Below, piece by piece: positions 17,128 through 25,992 of a stretch of DNA of 64,000 nt. This stretch comes from Nitrobacter sp. NHB1 (GTDB taxonomy: Bacteria; Pseudomonadota; Alphaproteobacteria; Rhizobiales; Xanthobacteraceae). The position numbers and the translations under genes were made by a program. Where the stretch lies: contig NZ_JBAMDA010000001.1 in assembly GCF_036964665.1 (NCBI RefSeq), forward strand, positions 1 to 64,000, written 5' to 3'. A model generated the notes under the pieces. It saw only the letters and a program-made list of their open reading frames with translations. It made no database searches and was not told where the DNA came from. Within the stretch, counting starts at the first letter, position 1; each line of letters opens with the position of its first letter.

Positions 17128-18129
17128 GTGTTCAACGGCAAATCCGTATTTATTTCCGGCGGTACGGGCTCTTTCGGGCGCAAATTTGCGAATGTACTAC
17201 TCGAGCGCTACGACTTGGCGCGCCTCGTTTTTTATTCACGAGATGAGCTCAAGCAATTCGAGATGCAGCAGGAAGTAAACGCGCCCTGTATTCGTTGGTT
17301 AATTGGCGATGTGCGTGACCGCGCGCGTTTGATCGAAGCGACGCGTGGGATTGACTATCTCGTTCATGCTGCCGCTATGAAGCAGGTGACAGCATCTGAA
17401 TATAATCCAATGGAATGTATCCGCACCAACATTCATGGCGCGGAGAACATCGTGGCAGCCGCGCTTGCCAACGACGTTGAGCAGGTGATCGCGCTCTCAA
17501 GCGATAAAGCGGCTAACCCGATCAATCTGTATGGCGCTACCAAGCTTGCATCGGATAAACTGTTCATTGCTGCCAACAATATGGCAGGCAAACGACGTAC
17601 CGCCTTCTCGGTCGTGCGCTACGGTAACGTTGCCGGCTCGCGCGGATCGGTCGTCCCATTTTTCGAAAAACTGATAGCGCAAGGCGCGACGTCGTTGCCG
17701 ATTACCGACACCGACATGACTCGTTTCTGGATCTCGTTGCAGGAAAGCGTCGACTTCGTTCTGAAGTGCTTCCAGCGTATGCATGGCGGCGAGATTTGTG
17801 TACCGAAGTTGCCGTCGATCCGGATAGTCGACCTTGCAACGGCGATGGCGCCGCACCTGCCACAGAACTTGATTGGTATCCGGCCGGGCGAAAAGCTGCA
17901 CGAGATAATGTGCCCTGCAGATGTTAGCCATTTGACGCTTGAATTTAGTGATCATTATGTAATTCGACCGTCGATCAAGTTCCACGATCGCGGTTATGAT
18001 TATTTGGAGAACCGTCTCGGTGAGACTGGTGCTCCTGTAGCGCGGGGTTTCTCGTACAACTCCGGTACAAACCCCGTCCGGTATTCTGTAGAACAAATCC
18101 GGGAATTTTATGAACGGGTCAAGACATGA
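17128..18129 (+). CDS. pseB: UDP-GlcNAc 4,6-dehydratase (inverting) PseB
   Basis: First step of pseudaminic acid synthesis: converts UDP-GlcNAc to the 4-keto-6-deoxy-L-arabino sugar in the cytoplasm. Short-chain dehydrogenase fold, 333 aa, with NAD(P)-binding FISGGTGSFGRKFA at residues 8-21. The active-site region includes LVHAAAMKQV (inverting-type Lys in AAMKQ) and NLYGATKLASDK. The start is GTG at 17128, with AGAGAGG before it. Its stop overlaps the pseC start (ATGA), so the two are coupled. A FlaA1/CapD-type dehydratase for another sugar is less likely given pseC next door. Confidence 0.93.
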   Translation: MFNGKSVFISGGTGSFGRKFANVLLERYDLARLVFYSRDELKQFEMQQEVNAPCIRWLIGDVRDRARLIEATRGIDYLVHAAAMKQVTASEYNPMECIRTNIHGAENIVAAALANDVEQVIALSSDKAANPINLYGATKLASDKLFIAANNMAGKRRTAFSVVRYGNVAGSRGSVVPFFEKLIAQGATSLPITDTDMTRFWISLQESVDFVLKCFQRMHGGEICVPKLPSIRIVDLATAMAPHLPQNLIGIRPGEKLHEIMCPADVSHLTLEFSDHYVIRPSIKFHDRGYDYLENRLGETGAPVARGFSYNSGTNPVRYSVEQIREFYERVKT

Positions 18130-19283
18130 TTCCCTATGGTCGTCAGGACATCTCTAGCGCCGATGTCGAGGCGGTCGTCGAAGTCCTTCGGTCAGATTTC
18201 CTAACCCAAGGGCCGATGGTGCCCAGGTTTGAGGAGACGTTGGCGCGGGCAGTCGACGCGCCTGAAGCGGTAGCCTTTTCCTCAGCGACTGCGGCGCTGC
18301 ACGTCGCTTGTCTTGCGCTCGGGCTCGGCCCATCGGATCGACTCTGGACGGTGCCGAACACTTTTGTGGCCTCCGCCAACTGCGGTCTCTACTGCGGAGC
18401 GATCGTCGATTTCGTCGATATCAATGCCAAGACCCGAAACATGGATGTCGAGGCACTAGCTACCAAGCTCGAAGCGGCCGAGCGCGACGGCACCCTGCCG
18501 AAGGTTGTCGTCCCAGTGGACTTCGCCGGTACTTCCGCAGATCTTGCCTCTATCCGCCGGCTGGCGGACCGACACGGCTTCCGCATCCTTGAAGACGCGA
18601 GCCATGCCGTTGGCGGATACTACCAGAATCGGCCCGTCGGTTCGAGCGAGCTCGCTGACGTTACCGTTTTTTCCTTCCATCCCGTCAAGATTGTGACGAC
18701 AGGAGAAGGCGGTGCAGCGACCACGCGTTCTGCCGAGATCGCCCATCGGATGCGCCTGCTGCGCAACCATGGCATTTCGCGCGATCCCGCTGATATGACC
18801 GGCGTTCCCGAAGGCCCTTGGTACTACGAGCAGGTGATGCTCGGCTTCAACTACCGTATGACCGACATCCAGGCGGCGCTCGGCGTGAGGCAATTTGATC
18901 GCCTCGCCAAATTCATTGCCCGGCGGCAGACGATCGCGGCGCGTTATCACGAAGGGCTTGCTGGTCTTCCCGTGATTCGCCAGTTCGTGCCGGAGGGCAC
19001 TCTCTCGGCGTTGCATCTATATGTCATTGAACTGGACGAAACCGTGCGACGTACTCGCGCCGAGGTTTTTGCGGCGATGCGCTCTTCAGGTATCGGCGTC
19101 AACGTCCATTACATCCCGGTCCATTTGCAACCATGGTACCGGGCCTTGGGATTCTCCCGTGGCGACTTTCCGGCTTCCGAAAAATATTACGATTTCGCAC
19201 TAACGTTGCCCATTCACCCAAACCTGAGCGCCGAACAGCAAGATTACGTTATAGAACGGTTATCCCACGCGCTCGAAACTTGA
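18126..19283 (+). CDS. pseC: UDP-4-amino-4,6-dideoxy-L-altrosamine transaminase PseC
   Basis: PLP-dependent aminotransferase of the DegT/DnrJ/EryC1 family, 385 aa; it aminates the PseB product at C4 using glutamate. The PLP-lysine is in FSFHPVKIVTTGEGG (about residues 178-192) and the cofactor-binding Asp in FRILEDASHAVGG. Also typical are AFSSATAALH, which binds phosphate, and LGFNYRMTDIQAALG. Starts inside the pseB stop codon (ATGA). The pairing with PseB makes the sugar assignment fairly safe; the next enzymes, PseH and PseG, are not found in the window. Confidence 0.92.
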   Translation: MIPYGRQDISSADVEAVVEVLRSDFLTQGPMVPRFEETLARAVDAPEAVAFSSATAALHVACLALGLGPSDRLWTVPNTFVASANCGLYCGAIVDFVDINAKTRNMDVEALATKLEAAERDGTLPKVVVPVDFAGTSADLASIRRLADRHGFRILEDASHAVGGYYQNRPVGSSELADVTVFSFHPVKIVTTGEGGAATTRSAEIAHRMRLLRNHGISRDPADMTGVPEGPWYYEQVMLGFNYRMTDIQAALGVRQFDRLAKFIARRQTIAARYHEGLAGLPVIRQFVPEGTLSALHLYVIELDETVRRTRAEVFAAMRSSGIGVNVHYIPVHLQPWYRALGFSRGDFPASEKYYDFALTLPIHPNLSAEQQDYVIERLSHALET

Positions 19284-19352
19284 ACGTGATCTTTCGGGTT
19301 GATTTGCGCGATCAAAAATTTAAAAACAGATCGCAGGGATCTTCGTGGCACC

Positions 19353-20975
19353 ATGAATATCGGCGAGTTTCTGGAAGAAAATCGGCGGTTCTGGGCATCT
19401 TCTCCCCCGCCCAAGTCCGACCGCGTCATAATTCTTGACCTTTATCACAATGCCAACGTGCACTCCCACCTGTTCGCAAATTGTGTAATTGCGAAGTGCA
19501 TACAGCACATATGGGGAGGTGAAATCGTCGGGATTTTCGCCGATGACTTTGGTGATGTTCGAAGGACAGACGTTGAAGCGAACCAGGCGCTCGCTCGCTC
19601 GTTTGGCGTCAGTCGCTTTTGCAATATTTCCGAATTTCGCAATCGTCGCCTGTCTGATCCGGTCTGGTCAGCCAATGCAGAGAGTGACCTTCGCAAGCGA
19701 CTACAGGGTAAATCGGGGTCTTCGCTCAGGCATGCAATTCGGTCGCTGTCAGACCCGAAATCCCCACGACACGGTCTTCTGATTTACAATGAATTTCTGA
19801 GACGATTTGGCTTCGGCACCATCGACAATCTGAGCGACGAGCTCATCGCAGTTGCAAAGCTCGTGTTGGCCGACTACGAAGCTCTTCCCATGATATTTGG
19901 AAAGTCCTCGATTCGAGCGAGTGTATTGGGGCACATTTGCTATTCGGTATCGGGACAGCTGGCTGATTTTTCGGCCATGCACGGTGCACCAACATTCCTG
20001 GTAGAGCAGTATATTCCAATTGCTGTTACGCGATATCGGGATCTAACCGACTTGTCGTCCGGTCTTCCCAGCGACTGCAAAGAGATGCTGGAAAGGTACG
20101 CTTTCGATCAAGCTCTGCTGGATGATCCCAGGCTTGACCTATTCGGCGGCGCTGTTGAAGGCACGCTGGCGCGGACTATCGACCCGCTATTGAACCGTGA
20201 AGTTGTTGATCAGCTACCGGTTTCTCGCGAGGCTTTCCTTGAGAGCTGCGGTGTTAACCCCGAGAATTCTACGGTCTGCGTATTTGCGCATGCGTTTCAA
20301 GACGCCCCGCTGACGCGGCCAAAGCAACTATCGGACGATTACTGGCAAGCTGTTGTCGACGTCGTTGATCTTGCGCGGCAACTGACACATCTCAACTTGA
20401 TTATTAAGCCGCATCCGCTGAACGACAGCTATGATGGGAAGCGTTCGTGGGATACGCTGCGTGAATACTGCGCCGACATCAGAAATATCGGATTTGCAAA
20501 TGGCGCCCTCAGCGCTGGTGAGGTCATGAAGCATTGCGATGCTGGTCTCACGGTTCGTGGAACGGTTCTCTACGAAATGGCCGCGGCTGGACAGAGAATG
20601 ATCGCGACGGGCGAAGACAAGTTTTCTGGCCTTGGTATTATCGAGGAGGCATCTAGCATGGAAGCTCTGAGGAGCATTCTGTTGAATGTGTCGCGAAAGG
20701 TCTGGTCGATGCCGGTGGATCAGCGTCGGCGCGCAGTGGCTTATTCCTACTGCATACTCCAAGGATTTCGCAGTAAATCGATTTTAATTCCCGATAAGCG
20801 TTGGGCCCCTGAAGAATATTTTCGCAGTGCGACGCTGGCGTTGTCGAATTTTAGATTGGAAGAAGATCCCCTCTTCATGAACCTAAAGTCGTTTCTCCGA
20901 GATGACTTGCCAATGCTGGTTTCGAGAGAGGCATTTCCCGTGACGAGTTCGAAGCGGTTTGCTGACCAGGATTAA
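19353..20975 (+). CDS. capsule-type glycosyltransferase-like protein
   Basis: About 540 aa, not assigned with certainty. The C-terminal half has GT-B-like features seen in capsule polysaccharide and CDP-glycerol transferases: FAHAFQDAP, LNLIIKPHPLNDSYDGK and TVRGTVLYEMAAAGQRMIA, a nucleotide-sugar binding pattern with a conserved Arg-Gly-Thr and Glu. The N-terminal half (VIILDLYHNANVHSHLFAN) looks like an acceptor domain. No membrane segment. I prefer the ATG at 19353 over the TTG at 19299. It follows pseC by 69 bases on the same strand and may transfer pseudaminate or build the surface glycan. Base composition is more AT-rich than the flanks, suggesting transfer. Confidence 0.65.
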   Translation: MNIGEFLEENRRFWASSPPPKSDRVIILDLYHNANVHSHLFANCVIAKCIQHIWGGEIVGIFADDFGDVRRTDVEANQALARSFGVSRFCNISEFRNRRLSDPVWSANAESDLRKRLQGKSGSSLRHAIRSLSDPKSPRHGLLIYNEFLRRFGFGTIDNLSDELIAVAKLVLADYEALPMIFGKSSIRASVLGHICYSVSGQLADFSAMHGAPTFLVEQYIPIAVTRYRDLTDLSSGLPSDCKEMLERYAFDQALLDDPRLDLFGGAVEGTLARTIDPLLNREVVDQLPVSREAFLESCGVNPENSTVCVFAHAFQDAPLTRPKQLSDDYWQAVVDVVDLARQLTHLNLIIKPHPLNDSYDGKRSWDTLREYCADIRNIGFANGALSAGEVMKHCDAGLTVRGTVLYEMAAAGQRMIATGEDKFSGLGIIEEASSMEALRSILLNVSRKVWSMPVDQRRRAVAYSYCILQGFRSKSILIPDKRWAPEEYFRSATLALSNFRLEEDPLFMNLKSFLRDDLPMLVSREAFPVTSSKRFADQD

Positions 20976-21108
20976 TATTTTCCGGACTCTGCTCAACCGA
21001 CGTTAGATGGGTTTCAGATAAGCATCCCCGGTTAGGCAGCCAAAAAGGAGAACCCTCTCGGGTTTTCGCGGCAAGCCCGCCCTGTCATCCGGCGGGATGG
21101 CGGGATCG

Positions 21109-22161
21109 TCACGCGATCACTGACCACTTTAGCGCTTCGCCATAGGCGATGTCGCACGCGGCGGTGCGGCCGATGACGTCGGGTAGATGCTTTGGCGGCA
21201 GGCCAAAGCCGGGCCGGATGACGCGGATATTCTCGCTCGTCAGAGGCTCCCCCGCCTTGATCGGCTTGACTGCGTAGATCGAACGGCGAAACCGCATGTT
21301 GGCCTTTTCGCTCTCGACGAGGCCATAGTCGACAGATCCGAGCGCGAACCATGCCGACTTGCAGTCGTCGACCAGCCGCTTGAACTCGTGCGGTTCGAGC
21401 GAAAACGCTGCGTCTGGACCACCGTCGGCGCGCGAGATCGTAAAATGCTTCTCGATTATGGAGCCGCCCAGCGCGATCGAAGCGACGCAGGCGGCAGAGC
21501 CAGGCGCATGATCGGAAAGGCCGGACACAACGTTGAAGGCCTGGCCGAGATGCGCCACCGTGCGCACATTCGCTTCCTCGATCGGAGCAGGGTAGGCACT
21601 GGTGCAGTGCAGCAGCGCGATGCCGCCGGCGCCGTTGCTGCGCGCTGTTTCGACCGCCTCCTGAATCTCGCCGAGATTGGCCATCCCGGTCGAGATGATC
21701 ATCGGTTTGCCCTGTTTGGCGACATATTTGATCAGCGGCAGGTCAATCACCTCGAACGATGCGATCTTGTAGGCGGGCGCATCGAGCCCTGCGAGCAGGT
21801 CGACGGCGGTCTCGTCAAAGGGACTAGAGAAGATCGTGATCCCAAGCTCACGCGCCTTCGCGAACATTTGCCCATGCCATTCATATGGTGTGTGAGCCTG
21901 CTGGTAGAGCTGGTGGAGTCTGTAGCCGTCCCACAGGCCGCCCTTGATCAAAAACTCCTCGCCATCGTGAGGAATGGTCATCGTGTCGGCCGTATAGGTC
22001 TGGATCTTGATCGCGTCAGCGCCGGTGGCGGCTGCTGCTTCGATCAGCTCCAGCGCCTTCAAAAGCTTGCCGTTATGGTTCGCCGACAGTTCGGCGATGA
22101 TGTAAGGAGGACAGTCCGGGCCGATCTTGCGCTCCCCGATGGTGAGTTCCGGGCTCTGCAT
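21109..22161 (-). CDS. pseI: pseudaminic acid synthase PseI
   Basis: NeuB-family synthase condensing phosphoenolpyruvate with the hexose precursor to form the nine-carbon pseudaminic acid. About 350 aa, usual. N-terminal TIM barrel shows YIIAELSANHNG, DAIKIQTYTADTMTI, ISTGMANLGEI, HCTSAYPAP and the metal-binding IIEKHFTISRADGGPD. The C-terminal SAF (antifreeze-like) domain is RRSIYAVKPIKAGEPLT and IRPGFGLPP. The IKIQTYTADT pattern fits PseI better than sialic or legionaminic synthases. ATG at 22161 is one codon inside an equally possible GTG; AGGAG lies about 10 bases upstream. It is on the opposite strand from pseBC and 152 bases downstream of the Nudix gene. Confidence 0.9.
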   Translation of the reverse strand: MQSPELTIGERKIGPDCPPYIIAELSANHNGKLLKALELIEAAAATGADAIKIQTYTADTMTIPHDGEEFLIKGGLWDGYRLHQLYQQAHTPYEWHGQMFAKARELGITIFSSPFDETAVDLLAGLDAPAYKIASFEVIDLPLIKYVAKQGKPMIISTGMANLGEIQEAVETARSNGAGGIALLHCTSAYPAPIEEANVRTVAHLGQAFNVVSGLSDHAPGSAACVASIALGGSIIEKHFTISRADGGPDAAFSLEPHEFKRLVDDCKSAWFALGSVDYGLVESEKANMRFRRSIYAVKPIKAGEPLTSENIRVIRPGFGLPPKHLPDVIGRTAACDIAYGEALKWSVIA

Positions 22162-22316
22162 CACAACTTACGCTCCTGGTGCGAACTGGAAGACTCGGCT
22201 CGCAGCAACGCTGCCACTTAGCGGAAACTATTGCCTCGGCGGCTGGTTTACGAGGTTTGCGCGACGAAGATCAAAGCTGCATCGAGGGCACCGCAGATTT
22301 TGGCGATTTTCATAAG

Positions 22317-23102
22317 TTATTTCAATCGCTTATTGGTGCGGTCCTGCGTGACTTCAAAGGCGCTGCTCAGGAAGCCGGAGCATAGGCCGGGTTGCAGTAG
22401 AGTATCCAAAAGGGCGGCGGAAACAGCGCCCAACGAGTCAGCCCGGTTGCGCCGAAACGCCCGCACGTCGGCGGGTGCAACGATTTCAAGTTCAGAATAT
22501 TCACGATTCTCAAGCGCCGCGAAGCGGTGCTGGATCTGCGCAGCCGAGGAGGCGATCGAGAGCATGATTCCGACGTCGGTGACGTGACTTTGCGGATCCT
22601 CGACCAGCGCGACGGCTCTGGAATGCGCCGACAGCTCGGACGCGCTGATGCCGGTTTCTTCCTCGAGTTCGATCAGAATGCATCGTTCGAGGCTCACCTG
22701 TCCGGCCGACCCGACTGCCGCGTCGTCAACGCCGCCTGACGGCACCAGCTCCCAGCACCCGGCGTCCATCTCAGAGCGACCGCTGCGCCGGCCGAATAAA
22801 ACGCCATCCGAACAAGACAGGATACCTGTGACGGCGAGCGGTTTGATCTTCAGCGCGGCATGAAGGCTCGGCTCGCGCCGTTGTGCGAGGAAGTAGCGGT
22901 ACTCCGAAATCCAGCCGACGATCGTTTTGGCATCACAATGATCGACGCTGAACAATCGCCCGTTGTAGAGATCGTGGGAGCGTAGCTCTTTTTCGCGCTG
23001 CCAGATTTCGTCCACGCGCGCCTCGATGTCCGGGCCGATGGTTGGCGCTGCCGCTCCCAGCGTTACTCTCGGCTCCGACTGAAGCAGGTGAACATTCAGC
23101 AT
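22317..23102 (-). CDS. Nudix hydrolase-like protein
   Basis: 261-aa protein with a Nudix fold in its second half. The Nudix box is recognisable around GGVDDAAVG followed by ILIELEEETGIS; the central REUxEE is read here as IELEEE, so the usual Arg is replaced. The N-terminal 100 residues (WQREKELRSHDLYNGRLFSV) are typical of longer sugar-nucleotide-associated Nudix proteins. It overlaps the HAD gene by 7 bases and belongs to a methyltransferase-HAD-Nudix operon leading into pseI. It may hydrolyse a nucleotide sugar or remove damaged nucleotides; the substrate is unknown. Confidence 0.75.
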   Translation of the reverse strand: MLNVHLLQSEPRVTLGAAAPTIGPDIEARVDEIWQREKELRSHDLYNGRLFSVDHCDAKTIVGWISEYRYFLAQRREPSLHAALKIKPLAVTGILSCSDGVLFGRRSGRSEMDAGCWELVPSGGVDDAAVGSAGQVSLERCILIELEEETGISASELSAHSRAVALVEDPQSHVTDVGIMLSIASSAAQIQHRFAALENREYSELEIVAPADVRAFRRNRADSLGAVSAALLDTLLQPGLCSGFLSSAFEVTQDRTNKRLK

Positions 23103-23761
23103 GTCGGTATTCTTCCAAGGAGATCAGTGAGACGTTCGATGAACACGACCTGACCGGGCCACCCGGCGCGATTGTTCGGCGGCGCCAATGCCCACGTTTT
23201 GAGCCCCGCGGCAACTGCCGACATCGCGCCGATGCGGGAATCCTCGACGGCATGCGACAGGGCGGCCGAGCAATTCAGCCGGCTCAGTGCCCTGATGTAG
23301 GGTTCGGCGGCGGGCTTGCCTGCGCTCACCTCATCGCCGCCGACGACATCGTCGATCTTGTCGACGAGCCCTCCGAATGCGAGCCATCTTTGCGCGGACA
23401 ATCTGGGCGACGACGTAACGACGGCGATCTTCAACCCGCACGCGCGGGCGTGCGCTAGCAACTCATATGCGCCGGCAGCGGGACGCGCGCTTTGCTGCGC
23501 CTGCGACACCATGGCCGAGTATTTTTGCAGGAGACTGGCCGGTTTTCCCGGCAGCTTGTGAGCCATCCTCAGCCGTTCGATAATCTCGCCAAGCGGCGGT
23601 CCGTTGAGCCGTTGAAACTCGACGTCGTCGCCGCTCGCGCCGAAGGAGGCGAGGAAGGAATGGTAGACGTTTTTCAGCGCCGTCAGGCTGTCAGCGAGTG
23701 TGCCGTCAAGATCCAGAAATAGGCCGCTGTGGAGCGGGTTGGCGTCAGCTTCTGGCATCAA
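23096..23761 (-). CDS. HAD-superfamily hydrolase
   Basis: 221-aa phosphatase-like protein with all four HAD motifs: nucleophile FLDLDGTLADS (residues 15-25), AVVTSS, SAGKPAAEP with the motif III Lys, and AVEDSRIGAMSA as motif IV. The helical cap between motifs I and II makes it a phosphoglycolate phosphatase/beta-phosphoglucomutase-like subtype. Its ATG overlaps the stop of the upstream methyltransferase (ATGA). In this setting it may dephosphorylate a sugar intermediate such as a nonulosonate 9-phosphate, which is inference only. Confidence 0.85.
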   Translation of the reverse strand: MMPEADANPLHSGLFLDLDGTLADSLTALKNVYHSFLASFGASGDDVEFQRLNGPPLGEIIERLRMAHKLPGKPASLLQKYSAMVSQAQQSARPAAGAYELLAHARACGLKIAVVTSSPRLSAQRWLAFGGLVDKIDDVVGGDEVSAGKPAAEPYIRALSRLNCSAALSHAVEDSRIGAMSAVAAGLKTWALAPPNNRAGWPGQVVFIERLTDLLGRIPTC

Positions 23762-24576
23762 GGTTTCCGACAGACAAACATCCGGCCTTGCCCAAAGGCG
23801 CCGAAGGCGCTCGATATCTCCGCCGATACCGCTTTGTTGAGCAGGGTTGCCGCGTGGACCAGCGGATGGTCGTAATCTACGGTGCCCCCGTTGATGGCCG
23901 GGACCAGCACATAGAGCATCAGATCGTGAAGCGAAATGAAATCCTCGATCTCGACCTCAAAGCCGAGCGTTTGGAGGTGCGGCAGGATGCGTGTTTCGTC
24001 GAAGAACAGGTTGAATGCGGCGGGCATGCGCACAGGCAGGTCCAGCAAGGTGCGGCAATGATTTTGCCGATCATAGGTCGCCGTCGAATTCTCGATCATG
24101 ATCAGGTGTCCGCCCCCCCGCACCCTTGCGGCAAGTTCGGTGATGGCGCGCATCTGCAGTTCGACCGATTCGATGTTAATCAGGCAGCGATCGGTAAAAA
24201 CAACATCGTATTGCGCCAGCAATCCCGACGCCGCCGAAAGTTCGAGCGCATTGCCGATTCGGAAGCTGGATCTGTCCTGGAAGCCGTTGGCAACGGCTGC
24301 TTCACGCGCGGCGTCGATCATTTCAGCAGTATAGTCGATGCCGTCGAGTTGCATGCGCGGGAATTGTGCGGCAAGGCCAAAGCAGTTCAAGCCATTGCCG
24401 CAACCGACTTCGAGAACGTGTGCCGGCGCATCGCCGAGCCCGATCGCAGTCATCCGGCGCGCCAATGCGTCGATCTCGAGCATCTTCGCGGTTCCGGTTC
24501 TGGTGGTGGCGCCGAGCGCGGTGCCGAATTTCGATGCCCAGTCCCGCCAATGAGCCCTGACCTGCTCGCGATCCAT
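23758..24576 (-). CDS. class I SAM-dependent methyltransferase
   Basis: 272-aa protein with a Rossmann-type methyltransferase domain. Motif I is VLEVGCGNGLNCFGLA (about residues 54-69), the acidic loop LDGIDYTAEMI and motif IV YDVVFTDRCLINIES. No membrane segment. First gene of a tight operon with the HAD and Nudix genes (4-base overlap with HAD). The acceptor may be a sugar of the surface glycan; no residue fixes this. Transcription diverges from the methylase gene that begins at 24907. Confidence 0.85.
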   Translation of the reverse strand: MDREQVRAHWRDWASKFGTALGATTRTGTAKMLEIDALARRMTAIGLGDAPAHVLEVGCGNGLNCFGLAAQFPRMQLDGIDYTAEMIDAAREAAVANGFQDRSSFRIGNALELSAASGLLAQYDVVFTDRCLINIESVELQMRAITELAARVRGGGHLIMIENSTATYDRQNHCRTLLDLPVRMPAAFNLFFDETRILPHLQTLGFEVEIEDFISLHDLMLYVLVPAINGGTVDYDHPLVHAATLLNKAVSAEISSAFGAFGQGRMFVCRKP

Positions 24577-24780
24577 AATAACCCTTCCATCTGCCTCTTC
24601 CGCGGCTCGCCTGACATTGCCGAGGGTTTAATAGCGCGCCTGCACGCCCAGATCCAATGGAAGGAACGTTGGTCTTCAGCAGGGTTCGTGACGAGAGCGC
24701 GTACAATGCACGGTCTCCAGATCTTATCAAAGGTGCTTCAAAAATGCTCTAATATGCTGCCGATGAGAACGCCGCCAGGG

Positions 24781-24849
24781 CCGCGGGCATTTGGAATATG
24801 GCAAGGCAAATTCATCAATCCATGGGATTATCGAAAACAACATCAAGGA
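24781..24849 (+). pseudogene. thermonuclease C-terminal fragment (copy 1)
   Basis: The frame reads PRAFGIWQGKFINPWDYRK, the C-terminal signature of staphylococcal-nuclease-like (TNase) proteins, where GIW.G.F..PW.WR is usual. No catalytic region precedes it. The same frame continues without a stop into the methylase gene at 24907. Confidence 0.65.
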
Positions 24850-24906
24850 TCCGTCGCTCGTTGTGGTTGCAAGGATCATGTGAAACTTCAAGGGAAACTA
24901 GCACGT

Positions 24907-25527
24907 ATGACCCAGATCACAGCACAAGAGGAATTCTGGGCCGGGGAGTTTGGCGACAACTACATCGACCGGAATCAAAGTCAGGAAGTGCTGGCCGCCA
25001 AAATCGCGATGTTTGCCCGAATTGTCCAGCGATGCAGCAATGTCCGGTCAGTTCGAGAGCTTGGCGCCAACATCGGCCTTAATATTCTGGCCCTCAAGAC
25101 CCTGCTTCCATACGCAGCGTTCCAAGCCATCGAAATAAACAGCCAAGCCTTTGAAAGGCTAGCGACGATACCCGGAATAGCTGCTTCCAATACGACGTTG
25201 TTCGAGCCGGTCGAGTGGTCAAGCGTCGATCTGGCGTTTACCGCCGGTGTCTTGATCCACCTCAATCCTGACATGCTGCCGGTGGCCTATGAAAGGCTCT
25301 ATGAGGCCAGCAATCGTTATGTCCTCGTGGCGGAGTACTACAATCCCTCCGTGGTCGAGATCAGCTATCGCGGTCACAGTGGGCGTTTGTGGAAGCGGGA
25401 TTTTGCCGGCGAGATGATGGACAAGTACCCTGATTTAAAACTTGTCGATTACGGGTTTATCTATCGTCGAGACCCGGCATTCCCTGCTGACGACCTGACG
25501 TGGTTCCTGATGGAAAAGCGGGCCTGA
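24907..25527 (+). CDS. pseudaminic acid biosynthesis-associated methylase
   Basis: 206-aa SAM-dependent methyltransferase of the type found repeatedly in pseudaminic acid clusters (TIGR03587-like). Start MTQITAQEEFWAGEFGDNYI is the characteristic N-terminus. Motif I is the modified VRELGANIGLNILAL and the acidic strand is FQAIEINSQA; DLAFTAGVLIHLNPDML follows, then YVLVAEYYNPSVVEISYRG. I use the ATG at 24907, with AAGGGA about 11 bases upstream, since the longer frame is a nuclease relic. It probably methylates pseudaminate or the carrier glycan. It is bounded on both sides by thermonuclease relics, implying that it came in by recombination. Confidence 0.85.
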   Translation: MTQITAQEEFWAGEFGDNYIDRNQSQEVLAAKIAMFARIVQRCSNVRSVRELGANIGLNILALKTLLPYAAFQAIEINSQAFERLATIPGIAASNTTLFEPVEWSSVDLAFTAGVLIHLNPDMLPVAYERLYEASNRYVLVAEYYNPSVVEISYRGHSGRLWKRDFAGEMMDKYPDLKLVDYGFIYRRDPAFPADDLTWFLMEKRA

Positions 25528-25558
25528 TTAATCAGCCAATATAGCGTCGGCGGGTCGT

Positions 25559-25747
25559 TGCGATCTGCACTACGCACAACGCCAAGATATTGGCTCGTGG
25601 TTGGTACGGGGCGGCTATGCTGTCGACTATGCGAGGTACTCCAAGGGTCGATATAAAGCGGAGCAGCAGCTAGCAAAGGCCGATCGAGCCAGGATTTGGA
25701 ACGGAACGTTTACGAATCCTTGGAATATCGGCGCGCTACATCGATAG
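25559..25747 (+). pseudogene. thermonuclease C-terminal fragment (copy 2)
   Basis: A 62-codon frame ending in TAG reads DIGSWLVRGGYAVDYARYS, then KGRYKAEQQLAKADRARIW and NGTFTNPWN. This is the last third of a staphylococcal-nuclease-like protein (GSWLV..G.A.DY..YS..Y...Q..A). The catalytic Arg/Asp/Glu region is missing and no start codon or ribosome site precedes it. It differs in sequence from copy 1, so the two are not a simple duplication. Confidence 0.75.
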
Positions 25748-25992
25748 GCTTGCCGGGTTGAGTGTTTCATAGGATTGCTGGAATGCGTTTGACGATGGTA
25801 GGAGAGCACAGCCTTGGAGGATATATCGTGCTCGCAGTCCAAAACGACTTTGATCTGCTTAACCAGCGCTATCAACCGCCGAAACTTTGCGAACGCCTCG
25901 CGCTATTAACAATCCACGCTGAGCCTGCCGATGTTCCCGCAGTCATCTGACGAAGACGTCGACTATGATGAACGCCGTTCTCGGTTTCTACG

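Noticed and set aside
23698-24906. N-terminal 400 codons of the long frame running into the methylase
   Set aside because: Antisense to the methyltransferase gene and then a nuclease relic; the methylase starts at 24907.
25762-25950. A 62-codon plus-strand frame before the cytidylyltransferase
   Set aside because: No recognisable domain or ribosome site; left as unresolved, possibly more relic DNA.
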